33,013 nt of DNA from Acidobacteriota bacterium. Its GTDB lineage: Bacteria > Actinomycetota > Acidimicrobiia > Acidimicrobiales > CADCSY01. The notes under the pieces are model-generated. The model had not been told where the DNA came from and did not search any database. It worked only from the letters and a program-made list of their open reading frames with translations. The translations under genes were made by a program, and so were the position numbers. The stretch spans positions 1-33,013 of the forward strand of contig JAEKLB010000057.1 in the NCBI GenBank assembly GCA_019510095.1. Direction: 5' to 3'. Below, in pieces: positions 7,122 to 14,651 of the stretch; within the stretch, counting starts at the first letter, position 1; each line of letters starts with the position of its first letter.

Positions 7122-7691
7122 CTACGCCGACGCCATGCGCCGGTCGCCGGGAGCCGGCCACCGCGAGCGAAGCAAGGGGATCACCAGCACGGCAACCAAC
7201 GTCATCCACGCCTTGCCGATGATCTGGCCCTGCCAGAAGGCGAGCGAGTGGAACGCGATCTGGAGGAACACCACGGTGTCGACCACCAGTCCCACGCTGT
7301 TGGACAGCAGGACCGCGGCGACCACCCGGCCGCGGTCGACCAGCGGCGTGTAGACCGCGAAGTCGAGCGCCTCCGAGATGAGGAAGGCCACCGCCGACGC
7401 CCACGCCAACGAGGGCGCCACGGCGTAGGAGAGGACCGCTCCGAGCAGGATCGCGCCCACTGTCGCCCACCGGCCGAGGGTCGACTGCACGACGTCGCGC
7501 ACGGTGAACGCCAGGCCCACCCAGAGCACACCCGAGGGTGCCCGGTAGCCGAAGCCGACGGGGATGGTGTGCGGTCCTCCGGGGAACGTCTGGCTGCCGA
7601 TGTGCTGCACGAACCAGTTGGCGGCGACCACCGTCCCCACGTAGAGGACGAGAGCCGGCAGCCCGATCTGCACTCGCGAACGGTCACCCAC
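7122..7691 (-). CDS. VUT-family queuosine-precursor transporter (YhhQ-like)
   Basis: The protein has 189 residues with about six hydrophobic helices and the VUT/YhhQ signatures: TVVAANWFVQHIG near the N-terminus, GVLWVGLAFTVRDVVQSTLGR (about 54-74), an EALDFAVYTPL segment with acidic residues in a membrane helix, and SNSVGLVVDTVVF. The family imports preQ0/preQ1 or related deazapurines (known of the family). The start is GTG 7691, which overlaps the 3' end of queF by 8 bases, so the two are translationally coupled and this context strongly supports the substrate. No other queuosine genes are visible in the window. Confidence 0.82.
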   Translation of the reverse strand: MGDRSRVQIGLPALVLYVGTVVAANWFVQHIGSQTFPGGPHTIPVGFGYRAPSGVLWVGLAFTVRDVVQSTLGRWATVGAILLGAVLSYAVAPSLAWASAVAFLISEALDFAVYTPLVDRGRVVAAVLLSNSVGLVVDTVVFLQIAFHSLAFWQGQIIGKAWMTLVAVLVIPLLRSRWPAPGDRRMASA

Positions 7692-8049
7692 GGGGCGGCG
7701 GGCTGCCTCGCTCGGCGGTGCACTCGGTCACGATGCCGCCCCGGACGTGCTGGGTGACGATCACCCGGAGGCCGGACGCACCGGTGGCACGGGCGACCTC
7801 GTCGGCGATCTCCACGGCGAGTGCCTCGGCGAAGACCCCCCGGTCGCGGAACGACCACAGATACCGCTTCAAGGACTTCGACTCGATGCACTGGCCAGCG
7901 GGCACGTAATCGATCTCCAGCGACGAGATGTCGGGCTGGCCCGTCATGGGGCACACCGACGACAGCTCGTCGGTGGTGAACCGCACCCGCGTGCAGCCGC
8001 GAGGTGCATCGAAGGTCTCGAGGTGATCGAGCGGGCCGCGGTCGTCCAT
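7684..8049 (-). CDS. queF: NADPH-dependent 7-cyano-7-deazaguanine reductase QueF (type I)
   Basis: The protein has 121 residues from ATG 8049 (a TTG at 8052 is just upstream). It carries the type I QueF (YkvM) signatures: catalytic Cys33 in SVCPMTGQPD, Asp40 of the same motif as proton donor, and the QueF NADPH motif ESKSLKRYL beginning at Glu56. It reduces preQ0 to preQ1 with two NADPH in the queuosine tRNA-modification pathway, in the cytoplasm. The C-terminus is shorter than in Bacillus QueF. It is the first gene of an overlapping pair with a VUT-family transporter, so preQ0 uptake plus reduction is a likely unit. The DinB-like gene ends 22 bases upstream. Confidence 0.92.
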   Translation of the reverse strand: MDDRGPLDHLETFDAPRGCTRVRFTTDELSSVCPMTGQPDISSLEIDYVPAGQCIESKSLKRYLWSFRDRGVFAEALAVEIADEVARATGASGLRVIVTQHVRGGIVTECTAERGSPPPRG

Positions 8050-8074
8050 CAAGCCGGGCAGCGTAGAGGTCGCG

Positions 8075-8602
8075 TCAGCGGGCCCTGACGTCCCAGACGT
8101 GGTGGATGGTGTCGTGCACCATGTAGCGGGCGATGGAGGCGACCGTGAAGGCCCTGTCGTCGGAGCGACGCCCCGGTCGGTCCCACTGCTCGGGGGTCAG
8201 GCCGTCGAGCCGGTTCGCCAACGCACCGGCGGCAGCGACGAGCTCGCCGGCGACGACTTCTGGCTCCTGCTCGTGGTACCGCTCGTCGATGGCGGTGACG
8301 TCCTGGTCCCAGTTGGGATAGAGCGGATCGTCCTCGGCGAGCATCCTGCCGATGCGCCAGTCGTAGAGCCGATACACGTCACGCACGTGGCAGCCGTATT
8401 CGAGCGGCGACCAGGTCGCCTCGTCAGGCCGCCGGGCGAGGTCGTTGCCGCCCGCTGTCAGCACCTTCGACCATGCGAGAGCGTTGCCGCGGACGAGCGC
8501 GGCCACCGCCGTGGGCAGACAGGTGCTGGCGTCGAAGCCGCAGTCGGGGCACGACTCGGCCAGCACCCACGTCCAGTCCTTGTCGTCCGGCGTGATCGGC
8601 AC
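8075..8602 (-). CDS. DinB-like (four-helix) metal protein
   Basis: With GTG 8602 as start the protein is 175 residues. A short CPDCGFDAS Cys pair near residue 18 is followed by a DinB/YfiT-like four-helix pattern: WSPLEYGCHVRDVYRL with a metal-type His, and near the C-terminus ARYMVHDTIHHVWDV with two or three more His, the usual His triad of the superfamily. Actinobacterial members are thiol-dependent transferases or of unknown role (known of the superfamily). The open frame runs on upstream to 9019, but that part is antisense to the HNH gene. A TACCGT box 8 bases before the GTG supports this start and a leaderless mRNA. QueF follows 25 bases downstream. Confidence 0.78.
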   Translation of the reverse strand: MPITPDDKDWTWVLAESCPDCGFDASTCLPTAVAALVRGNALAWSKVLTAGGNDLARRPDEATWSPLEYGCHVRDVYRLYDWRIGRMLAEDDPLYPNWDQDVTAIDERYHEQEPEVVAGELVAAAGALANRLDGLTPEQWDRPGRRSDDRAFTVASIARYMVHDTIHHVWDVRAR

Positions 8603-8610
8603 AGGCCGCG

Positions 8611-8616
8611 ACGGTA
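8611..8616 (-). promoter_or_regulatory. Candidate -10 box (TACCGT) for leaderless DinB-like gene
   Basis: TACCGT on the minus strand ends 8 bases before GTG 8602, which helps decide that start inside a much longer open frame. Confidence 0.45.
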
Positions 8617-8635
8617 GGTGCCCAGAACTCTCTGA

Positions 8636-9724
8636 CGAAGGGGTTTCTCGGCGATCGAGAAGATCGCTGCGGTCGGCAAGTTGCTGGCTGCGCAGCGGGT
8701 CGTGCAGACAGGGGCGTGGCATGGCCACGGCCGGTCGGAGGCGGACTGGCTCGCGAAGCAGTCGGGTGTGTCCCATGGGCGGGCCCGGTCGATCTTGGAC
8801 GCCGCGGACAAGTTGGGCGCCGTGCCCGAGGTGGAGGCGGCCGCCCGCAACGGCGAGTTGAGCGAGGCCCAGGTGCGGGAGATCGCGCCGGCCGCCGCTG
8901 CGGATCCGAGCGCCACGAACCAGTTGTTGGACTCCGCGAGGAACGAGGCGTTCGGCAAGACGAAAGAGAAGTGCGCGCGGGTCCGGAACGCGGCCGCTGG
9001 GGACGACGCGGCGCGGCATCAGCGGATCAAGGACAACCGGTTCTTGCGGATCTGGCAGGACCAGTTCGGCGCCGGACGCCTCGAAGCGTCAGGGGCGCCG
9101 GAGGTCATCGCCCGGTTCCGGGCCGCGCTCGAACCGTTCCGGGAACGGGCATTCAAGCAAGCCCGGGCCGAGGGACGGAAGGAACGCCCCGAGGCCTACG
9201 CATTTGACGCCCTCGAGCTCTGGTTGAACGAGCAAGCCGGTCATGTGTGCGGCGGTGCGCCGAAGCGGCGGCGACGCCAGCGCACCCCCGACGCCGAAGC
9301 GATCCTCCTGATCGACATCGGCGCCCTCAAGAGAGGCCACACCGAACCAGGGGAGAGCTGCGAGATCGCCGGGCTCGGCCCGGTCCCGGTGCAGTCAGCC
9401 CGGGAGCTCATGGGCGACGCCCTCTTGCGGATCGTGCTCAAGGGCGGCGTCGACATCCGAACCGTGACGCACAGCAAGAGGACGATCAACGAGGTCCTCC
9501 AGACCGCGTTGCTGGCCTCCGGGTGGGCCTGCGACAACCCCGAGTGCCCCAACCGGCATCGCCTTGAACGCGACCATCTCGAAGCAGTTGCACTCGGTGG
9601 GGTCACCGCGCTGTTCAACCTGAGACCGAAGTGCAAAGGCGGGTGCCACCAAGACAAGACCCGCGACGACATGACCAAGCTGCGCGAACGCCGCCGGCCT
9701 CCACCCAAGGCCGCCGCGGCATGA
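8636..9724 (+). pseudogene. DUF222-HNH endonuclease, 5'-truncated
   Basis: The open frame begins just after a TGA at 8633; the first usable start is TTG 8681 (347 residues). Yet the family-like sequence already runs upstream of it (FSAIEKIAAVGKLLAAQRV into VVQTGAWHG), so the N-terminal 40-70 residues of the family have been lost. The rest is typical: a helical DUF222 region with RSEADWLAKQSG and ARSILDAADKL, and a C-terminal HNH nuclease with Cys pairs around CDNPECPN, then Asp298-His299, Asn313 and His323 (numbering from TTG). These proteins are very numerous in actinobacteria and probably mobile, with few known functions. The TTG form could still be translated, since the catalytic end is intact. 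Confidence 0.65.
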
Positions 9725-9747
9725 GTGCCGGCGTGGGAGATCGGCGG

Positions 9748-10218
9748 CTAGCCGAGCATGGGCGGGGGTGGCGGGGTGTAGCCGGGTGGGCCGAGGTCAC
9801 CGATGAGCCAGCCTTCGACCTGGTCCATCCGCACCCGTACGTAGCCGCCCTCATCGGGCACTGGGCCCACGGCGGTGACCACCCGGGCGTTGCGGAGGTG
9901 GAGGTGGAACGGCCGGAGGTCGGCGGCGTCGCCTTCCTTCTCGGTCTTGGCGCCGCCGGTGCCGCGGATCTCCAGCTCCGATTCCGAGGGGAACCAGCTG
10001 CGGCCGATGGTCTTGAAGAAGGTCTGGATGCTCTGGGCTCCGTCGCCCGCCGCCTCGAGGACGTACTCGCCCAGCTCCTCGGTGAACATCCGGGGCGGGA
10101 TGAGGGTGCCCGACAGCCAGGTACCGCCGACCAGGACGCTGACCCCGAGCTGCACGCCGGCCCCGTTCATCACGTCGACGAATGCCTGCAGCATGGGATC
10201 GACCGTGCGCTCGGTCAC
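9748..10218 (-). CDS. GvpU-like gas-vesicle accessory family protein
   Basis: The protein has 156 residues from GTG 10218. The N-terminal half (LQAFVDVMNGAGVQLGVSV, then a GGTWLSGTLIPP strand) and the segment LHLRNARVV followed by VRMDQVEGWLIGDLG match the pattern I remember for GvpU of Bacillus megaterium: an N-terminal helix, a beta strand ending in GTLI, and a C-terminal beta region. A variable acidic/Lys-rich part lies between (about 85-100). The C-terminus is a short Pro tail (TPPPPPMLG). No other gas-vesicle gene (gvpA, F, G, K, N and so on) is present in the window, so a role in gas vesicles is doubtful. A TACGTT box lies 21 bases upstream. It converges on the HNH remnant. Confidence 0.62.
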   Translation of the reverse strand: MTERTVDPMLQAFVDVMNGAGVQLGVSVLVGGTWLSGTLIPPRMFTEELGEYVLEAAGDGAQSIQTFFKTIGRSWFPSESELEIRGTGGAKTEKEGDAADLRPFHLHLRNARVVTAVGPVPDEGGYVRVRMDQVEGWLIGDLGPPGYTPPPPPMLG

Positions 10219-10274
10219 CGATCGTCACCCACCTGCCAGAACGTAGGCGATGGATCGACCAGGATCGGGGGGCC

Positions 10275-12047
10275 GTGCACCTGCGCTATCCGCCCCAGCT
10301 ACCGATCACCGACCGCAAGGACGAGATCGTGGCCGCCATCGACGACCACCAGGTCGTGGTGCTCGCTGGCGAGACCGGCTCGGGCAAGAGCACCCAGCTG
10401 CCGAAGATGTGCCTGGAGCTCGGGTTGGGCGACGAGGGGCTCATCGGCCACACCCAGCCCCGTCGGCTGGCCGCCCGCACGGTGGCCGAGCGGGTCGCCG
10501 AGGAGCTCGGCACCACCGTCGGCGAGCTCGTTGGTTATACGGTCAGGTTCACCGATCGGGTCGGGGAGCAGACGTTGGTGAAGGTGATGACCGACGGGAT
10601 CCTGCTGACCGAGATCCAACGTGACCCGCTCCTGCGCCGCTACTCGACCCTGATCGTCGACGAGGCCCACGAGCGCAGCCTCAACATCGACTTCATCCTC
10701 GGCTACCTCAAGCAGCTGCTCCCCCGTCGGCCCGACCTGAAGCTGGTCATCACGTCGGCGACCATCGACACGGCGCGCTTCGCCGCCCACTTCGGCGACG
10801 CCCCGGTGATCGAGGTGTCCGGCCGCACCTATCCGGTCGAGGTTCGCTACCGCCCGCTGGTCGACCCCGACCAGTCGCTAGAGCGCGATCAGACCGAAGC
10901 CGTGTGCGAGGCGGTGGAAGAGCTCCGCGCCGAGGGCCCCGGCGACGTGCTGGTCTTCCTGAGCGGCGAGCGGGAGATCCACGACACGGCCGACGCACTC
11001 CGAGCGCTCGATCTGCCGGGCACCGAGCTGCTGCCGCTCTATGCCCGGCTGTCGGCAGCTGAGCAGCACCGCGTGTTCCAGCCTCATGCTGGCCGACGGA
11101 TCGTGCTGGCCACCAACGTGGCCGAGACGTCGCTCACCGTTCCCGGCATCAGGTACGTGGTCGATGCCGGAACCGCCCGGGTGTCGAGGTACAACCGCCG
11201 AACCAAGGTGCAACGCCTCCCCATCGAGCCGGTGTCCCAAGCCGCCGCCAACCAGCGGGCCGGTCGGTGCGGGCGGGTGGCACCGGGGATCTGCATCCGG
11301 CTCTACGCCGAGGACGACTTCGAGGCCCGGCCACCCTTCACCGAGCCGGAGATCCTCCGGACCAACCTCGCCTCGGTGATCCTCCAGATGGAGTCACTCG
11401 GGCTCGGTGAGGTCGCCGAGTTCCCCTTCCTCGATCCGCCCGATGCCCGCAGCGTCAAGGACGGCGTCACGTTGCTCGAGGAGCTCGGCGCGCTGGCACC
11501 GGGGGAACAGTCCGGCCGCCGGCTCACCCGGCTCGGCCGCAGGCTGGCGCAGCTGCCGGTTGATCCCCGGCTCGGGCGCATGGTGCTCGAAGCCGACCGC
11601 CACGGGTGCGTGCGCGAGGTGCTGGTGATCGCGGCTGCCTTGTCGATCCAGGATCCCCGCGAGCGGCCGCCGGGCAAGCAGCAGGTCGCCGATCAACACC
11701 ACGCCCGCTTCACCGACCCCGACTCCGACTTCCTCTCACTGCTCAACCTGTGGCACCACCTGCGCGAGCGCCAGCGGGAGCTGTCGTCGAACCAGTTCCG
11801 GCGGCTGTGCCGGGACGAGTTCCTCAACCACCTCCGGATACGGGAGTGGATGGACATCTACAGCCAGCTCCGCCAGGTCGCAGGCGGTCTCGGTGTGCGC
11901 CTGGGAACCCCGAGCTGGTGGAGACCAACCGCCTCTGGGCACGCACCGTGGCCCGCATCCAGCCGGAGTGGGTCGAGCGTGCCGGCTCGCACCTGGTCCA
12001 GCGCACCTACAGCGAGCCGACATGGGACGCCGGGCGCGGCGCGGTGA
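10275..12047 (+). CDS. hrpA: HrpA-type DEAH RNA helicase, N-terminal fragment (frame broken)
   Basis: This frame encodes the helicase core: Walker A GETGSGKS (32-39 from GTG 10275), DEAH (129-132), SAT (161-163), the second RecA domain with FLSGEREI and QRAGRCGR, then the winged-helix and ratchet region up to REWMDIYSQLRQVAGGLG. It is very close to E. coli HrpA in order and motif. At about 11905 the HrpA-like sequence stops; the frame then reads nonsense to 12047. The GTG start is the best one close to the homologous region; relative to E. coli the N-terminus is about 70 residues shorter. The continuation is in another frame at 11906-13768. HrpA is an ATP-dependent 3'-5' RNA helicase involved in ribosome rescue (known of the family). 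Confidence 0.85.
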   Translation: MHLRYPPQLPITDRKDEIVAAIDDHQVVVLAGETGSGKSTQLPKMCLELGLGDEGLIGHTQPRRLAARTVAERVAEELGTTVGELVGYTVRFTDRVGEQTLVKVMTDGILLTEIQRDPLLRRYSTLIVDEAHERSLNIDFILGYLKQLLPRRPDLKLVITSATIDTARFAAHFGDAPVIEVSGRTYPVEVRYRPLVDPDQSLERDQTEAVCEAVEELRAEGPGDVLVFLSGEREIHDTADALRALDLPGTELLPLYARLSAAEQHRVFQPHAGRRIVLATNVAETSLTVPGIRYVVDAGTARVSRYNRRTKVQRLPIEPVSQAAANQRAGRCGRVAPGICIRLYAEDDFEARPPFTEPEILRTNLASVILQMESLGLGEVAEFPFLDPPDARSVKDGVTLLEELGALAPGEQSGRRLTRLGRRLAQLPVDPRLGRMVLEADRHGCVREVLVIAAALSIQDPRERPPGKQQVADQHHARFTDPDSDFLSLLNLWHHLRERQRELSSNQFRRLCRDEFLNHLRIREWMDIYSQLRQVAGGLGVRLGTPSWWRPTASGHAPWPASSRSGSSVPARTWSSAPTASRHGTPGAAR

Positions 12048-13768
12048 TGGCCATCGAGCGGGTGACGCTGTACGGGCTGCCGATCGTCGCCGGGCGCCGG
12101 GTCGACTACGGACGGGTCGACCCGGCCCTCGCGCGTGAGCTGTTCATACGCCACGCCCTCGTGGACGGCGATTGGGAGACCCACCATCGCTTCTTCCACG
12201 ACAACGCCGCGTTGATCGACGACGTGCTCGCCCTCGAGGCACGGGCCCGCCGGCGCGACATCCTCGTCGACGACGACGTGCTGTTCGACTTCTACGACCA
12301 GCGCCTCCCGAGCGACGTGCGGTCGGCGCGCCACTTCGACCGGTGGTGGAAGAAGGCCAGCGCGGGTGAGCCGGGAATGCTCGACTTCACCCTCGAGCTG
12401 CTGACCGGCGACGACCGCGGTCAGCTGGATCCTCACGACTTCCCCGACGCCTGGCGCCAGCGAGATCTGCTGCTGCCGATCACCTACGAGCTCGACCCGG
12501 CATCGGCGATCGACGGTGTCACCGTGCACGTCCCGCTGGCCGTGCTCAACCGGGTGCAGCCCACCGGCTTCGACTGGCTGGTGCCGGGACGGCGGGCCGA
12601 GCTGGTGGCCGCCCTCATCCGCTCGCTGCCCAAGCAGGTCCGCCGCCACGTGACGCCGGCCGCCGAGCACGCCGCCTCCTTCCTCGAGCTCACCTCGCCC
12701 GCCGACGGCCCCCTCCTCGAGGTGCTCGCCCGCCATCTCGCCCGGCGGGCGGGCATCGAGGTCATGGCCGACGACTTCGACATCACGCGCCTGCCGCCAC
12801 ATCTCGTCGTCACCTTCCAGGTGGACGACGATGCCGGCGAGCCCCTCGCCATGGGCAAGGACCTCGTCTCGCTCCAGCACCAGCTGTCACCGCAGGTGAA
12901 GGCCGCCATCAGCGAGGCGGCCGGCGGCCTGGAGCGGACCGGCCTGGCTCAGTGGGAGGTCGGTGACCTGCCGAGCGTCGTCGAGGTCGAGCGCTCGGGC
13001 CAGACCGTCCGCGGCTACCCGGCCCTGGTCGACGAGGGCCAGACGGTGGGGCTGCGGGTCCTGTCGACCCGGGCCGAGCAGCGGGTGGCCCACTGGGGCG
13101 GCACCCGCCGACTCCTTCGACTGGCGGTCCCGACGTCGACCAAGGCCCTCTCCCGCCAGCTCGGGCGGGACTCGACACTGGCGCTGACCTACGCACCCCA
13201 CGACAGCACACGGGCGCTGATCGACGACTGCACGACCAGCGCGCTCAACAGCCTCATGGCCCGCCACGGCGGGTTGGTGTGGGACGAGGCTGGCTTCGAC
13301 GAGCTGCGGGCTCAGGTGCAGACCGAGCTCCCCGGCACGCTCCTCGAGATCGTCGAGACCGTGGCGCGGCTCCTCCATGCCGCCCGTCGCATCGAGCAAC
13401 GAGTCGACGAGCTGGCATCGCCCGGCCTGCTCGACGCCCTGACCGACGCCCGGGTCCAGCTCGCCCGGCTCGTCTACCCCGGCTTCGTCGCCGCCAGCGG
13501 CGCCGACCGCCTCCGTCACCTCGAGCGCTACCTGCGAGCCATCGAGCGCCGCCTCGATGCCCTGCCCACCAACCCGGCGCGTGACGCCGACCGCATGCGC
13601 CGGATCCAACAGCTGTGGTCGCGCTACCAGGCAGTGGCCCGCACCCGCTCCGGCCCGGAGATCCGGTGGATGATCGAGGAGCTGCGGGTCAGCCTGTTCG
13701 CCCAGTCGCTGGGTACCGCGCACCCGGTGAGCGAGAAGCGCATCCTCGACGCCATCGCCGCCGCCTGA
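11906..13768 (+). CDS. hrpA: HrpA-type RNA helicase, C-terminal fragment (frame broken)
   Basis: In frame 2 the HrpA sequence resumes at ELVETNRLWAR and runs to the natural end ILDAIAAA. It includes the TLYGLPIVAGRRVDYG and RELFIRHALVDGDWETHH blocks, the DILVDDDVLFDFYDQR block, and the HrpA-specific C-terminal domain (DUF3418) ending in EIRWMIEELRVSLFAQSLGT. There is no start codon or ribosome binding site at the junction, so this is the rest of one gene rather than a separate one. Between the two parts about 60 residues of the family (including the GLLSHIG and FPGS blocks) are missing. Together the visible parts give about 1160 codons against about 1300 in E. coli HrpA. Confidence 0.82.
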   Translation, partial: NPELVETNRLWARTVARIQPEWVERAGSHLVQRTYSEPTWDAGRGAVMAIERVTLYGLPIVAGRRVDYGRVDPALARELFIRHALVDGDWETHHRFFHDNAALIDDVLALEARARRRDILVDDDVLFDFYDQRLPSDVRSARHFDRWWKKASAGEPGMLDFTLELLTGDDRGQLDPHDFPDAWRQRDLLLPITYELDPASAIDGVTVHVPLAVLNRVQPTGFDWLVPGRRAELVAALIRSLPKQVRRHVTPAAEHAASFLELTSPADGPLLEVLARHLARRAGIEVMADDFDITRLPPHLVVTFQVDDDAGEPLAMGKDLVSLQHQLSPQVKAAISEAAGGLERTGLAQWEVGDLPSVVEVERSGQTVRGYPALVDEGQTVGLRVLSTRAEQRVAHWGGTRRLLRLAVPTSTKALSRQLGRDSTLALTYAPHDSTRALIDDCTTSALNSLMARHGGLVWDEAGFDELRAQVQTELPGTLLEIVETVARLLHAARRIEQRVDELASPGLLDALTDARVQLARLVYPGFVAASGADRLRHLERYLRAIERRLDALPTNPARDADRMRRIQQLWSRYQAVARTRSGPEIRWMIEELRVSLFAQSLGTAHPVSEKRILDAIAAA

Positions 13769-13775
13769 TGCCGGC

Positions 13776-14600
13776 TCAGGGGTAGCCGGCTCCCGGCGTG
13801 CTGACGCCGACGGCTTCGATGCGGCCGCCCATGGCGGCGCGGCCTTCGTCGGACGGACCGGGTGCGGTGCAGAGCAGGAGCGTGCGGCGGTCGGCGCCGC
13901 CGAGGGCGCATGCGTACGCCGGCTGCGAGGCGACCACCGTCTCCAGGACGTCGCCGCCCTCGGCGACTCGGCGCACCTCGGGATGGTCGGCCCATGCCAC
14001 CCAGACCGCGCCATCGGCGTCGAGGCAGATGCCGTCGGGCGTGCTGCCCGGGAGCTCGGCCCACGTGCGGCGAGAACCGAGCTCACCCCACTCGCCAATG
14101 GTGAACGCGGTGAGCCGGTGAGCTTCGTACTCGGCGACGATGAGCGTGGCACCGTCGGCAGTGATGGCCATGCCGTTGGGCGACGCCATGCCAGCCACCA
14201 CGACCCGGGCCTTGCCGGCGGCGTCGACCATCACCAGGTCGGCGGGATTGCCGACGGCGCCGACGTAGAGCCAGCCGGCCGGGTGGCGGACGGCGTCGTT
14301 GCGCCACCCGCCCCCGAACTCGGAGAGCGAGGCGAGCTCGGTGAGCTGTTCACCGCCGTCGTCCCGGTACACCGCGGCCCGCGCCATCGAGACCACGAGC
14401 ATCCGCCCCTGGTCGTCCCACGTCAGGCCCGACGGCGCCCCGGGCACCCGATCGCAACGGGTGGCGACCTCGCCGGTCGCGATGTCGATCGACACGACCT
14501 TTCGAGTCCCCATGTCGGAGATGTACAGCCGGCCGTCCCGCCAACGGGGCGATTCCGGAAAGCTCAGCCCGCCGACCACGGTCGACGTCGAACCAGTCAT
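13776..14600 (-). CDS. SMP-30/gluconolactonase-family lactonase
   Basis: The protein has 274 residues and the SMP-30 six-bladed propeller pattern: FPESPRW with metal-binding Glu16, WRNDAV with Asn101, SPNGMA with Asn142, and TPDGIC with Asp189. These match the four divalent-metal/catalytic positions of SMP-30 and gluconolactonases (known of the family). Expected activity is hydrolysis of a sugar lactone or similar lactone in the cytoplasm; no signal peptide is seen. ATG 14600 is preceded by TACATT with a 7-base gap, so the mRNA is probably leaderless. The 3' end is only 7 bases from the hrpA stop, leaving no room for a separate terminator. Confidence 0.87.
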   Translation of the reverse strand: MTGSTSTVVGGLSFPESPRWRDGRLYISDMGTRKVVSIDIATGEVATRCDRVPGAPSGLTWDDQGRMLVVSMARAAVYRDDGGEQLTELASLSEFGGGWRNDAVRHPAGWLYVGAVGNPADLVMVDAAGKARVVVAGMASPNGMAITADGATLIVAEYEAHRLTAFTIGEWGELGSRRTWAELPGSTPDGICLDADGAVWVAWADHPEVRRVAEGGDVLETVVASQPAYACALGGADRRTLLLCTAPGPSDEGRAAMGGRIEAVGVSTPGAGYP

Positions 14601-14607
14601 CGCCGGG

Positions 14608-14613
14608 AATGTA
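14608..14613 (-). promoter_or_regulatory. Candidate -10 box (TACATT) for leaderless SMP-30 gene
   Basis: TACATT on the minus strand ends 7 bases before ATG 14600, the spacing expected if transcription begins at the start codon. Confidence 0.45.
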
Positions 14614-14651
14614 TCGATGACGCCTGGTCGGCGGGCCGAGAGTCGAGCGAC

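Noticed and set aside
12887-14152. Minus-strand open frame of 421 codons across the hrpA 3' end
   Set aside because: It overlaps both the HrpA C-terminal domain and the SMP-30 gene in a non-coding frame.
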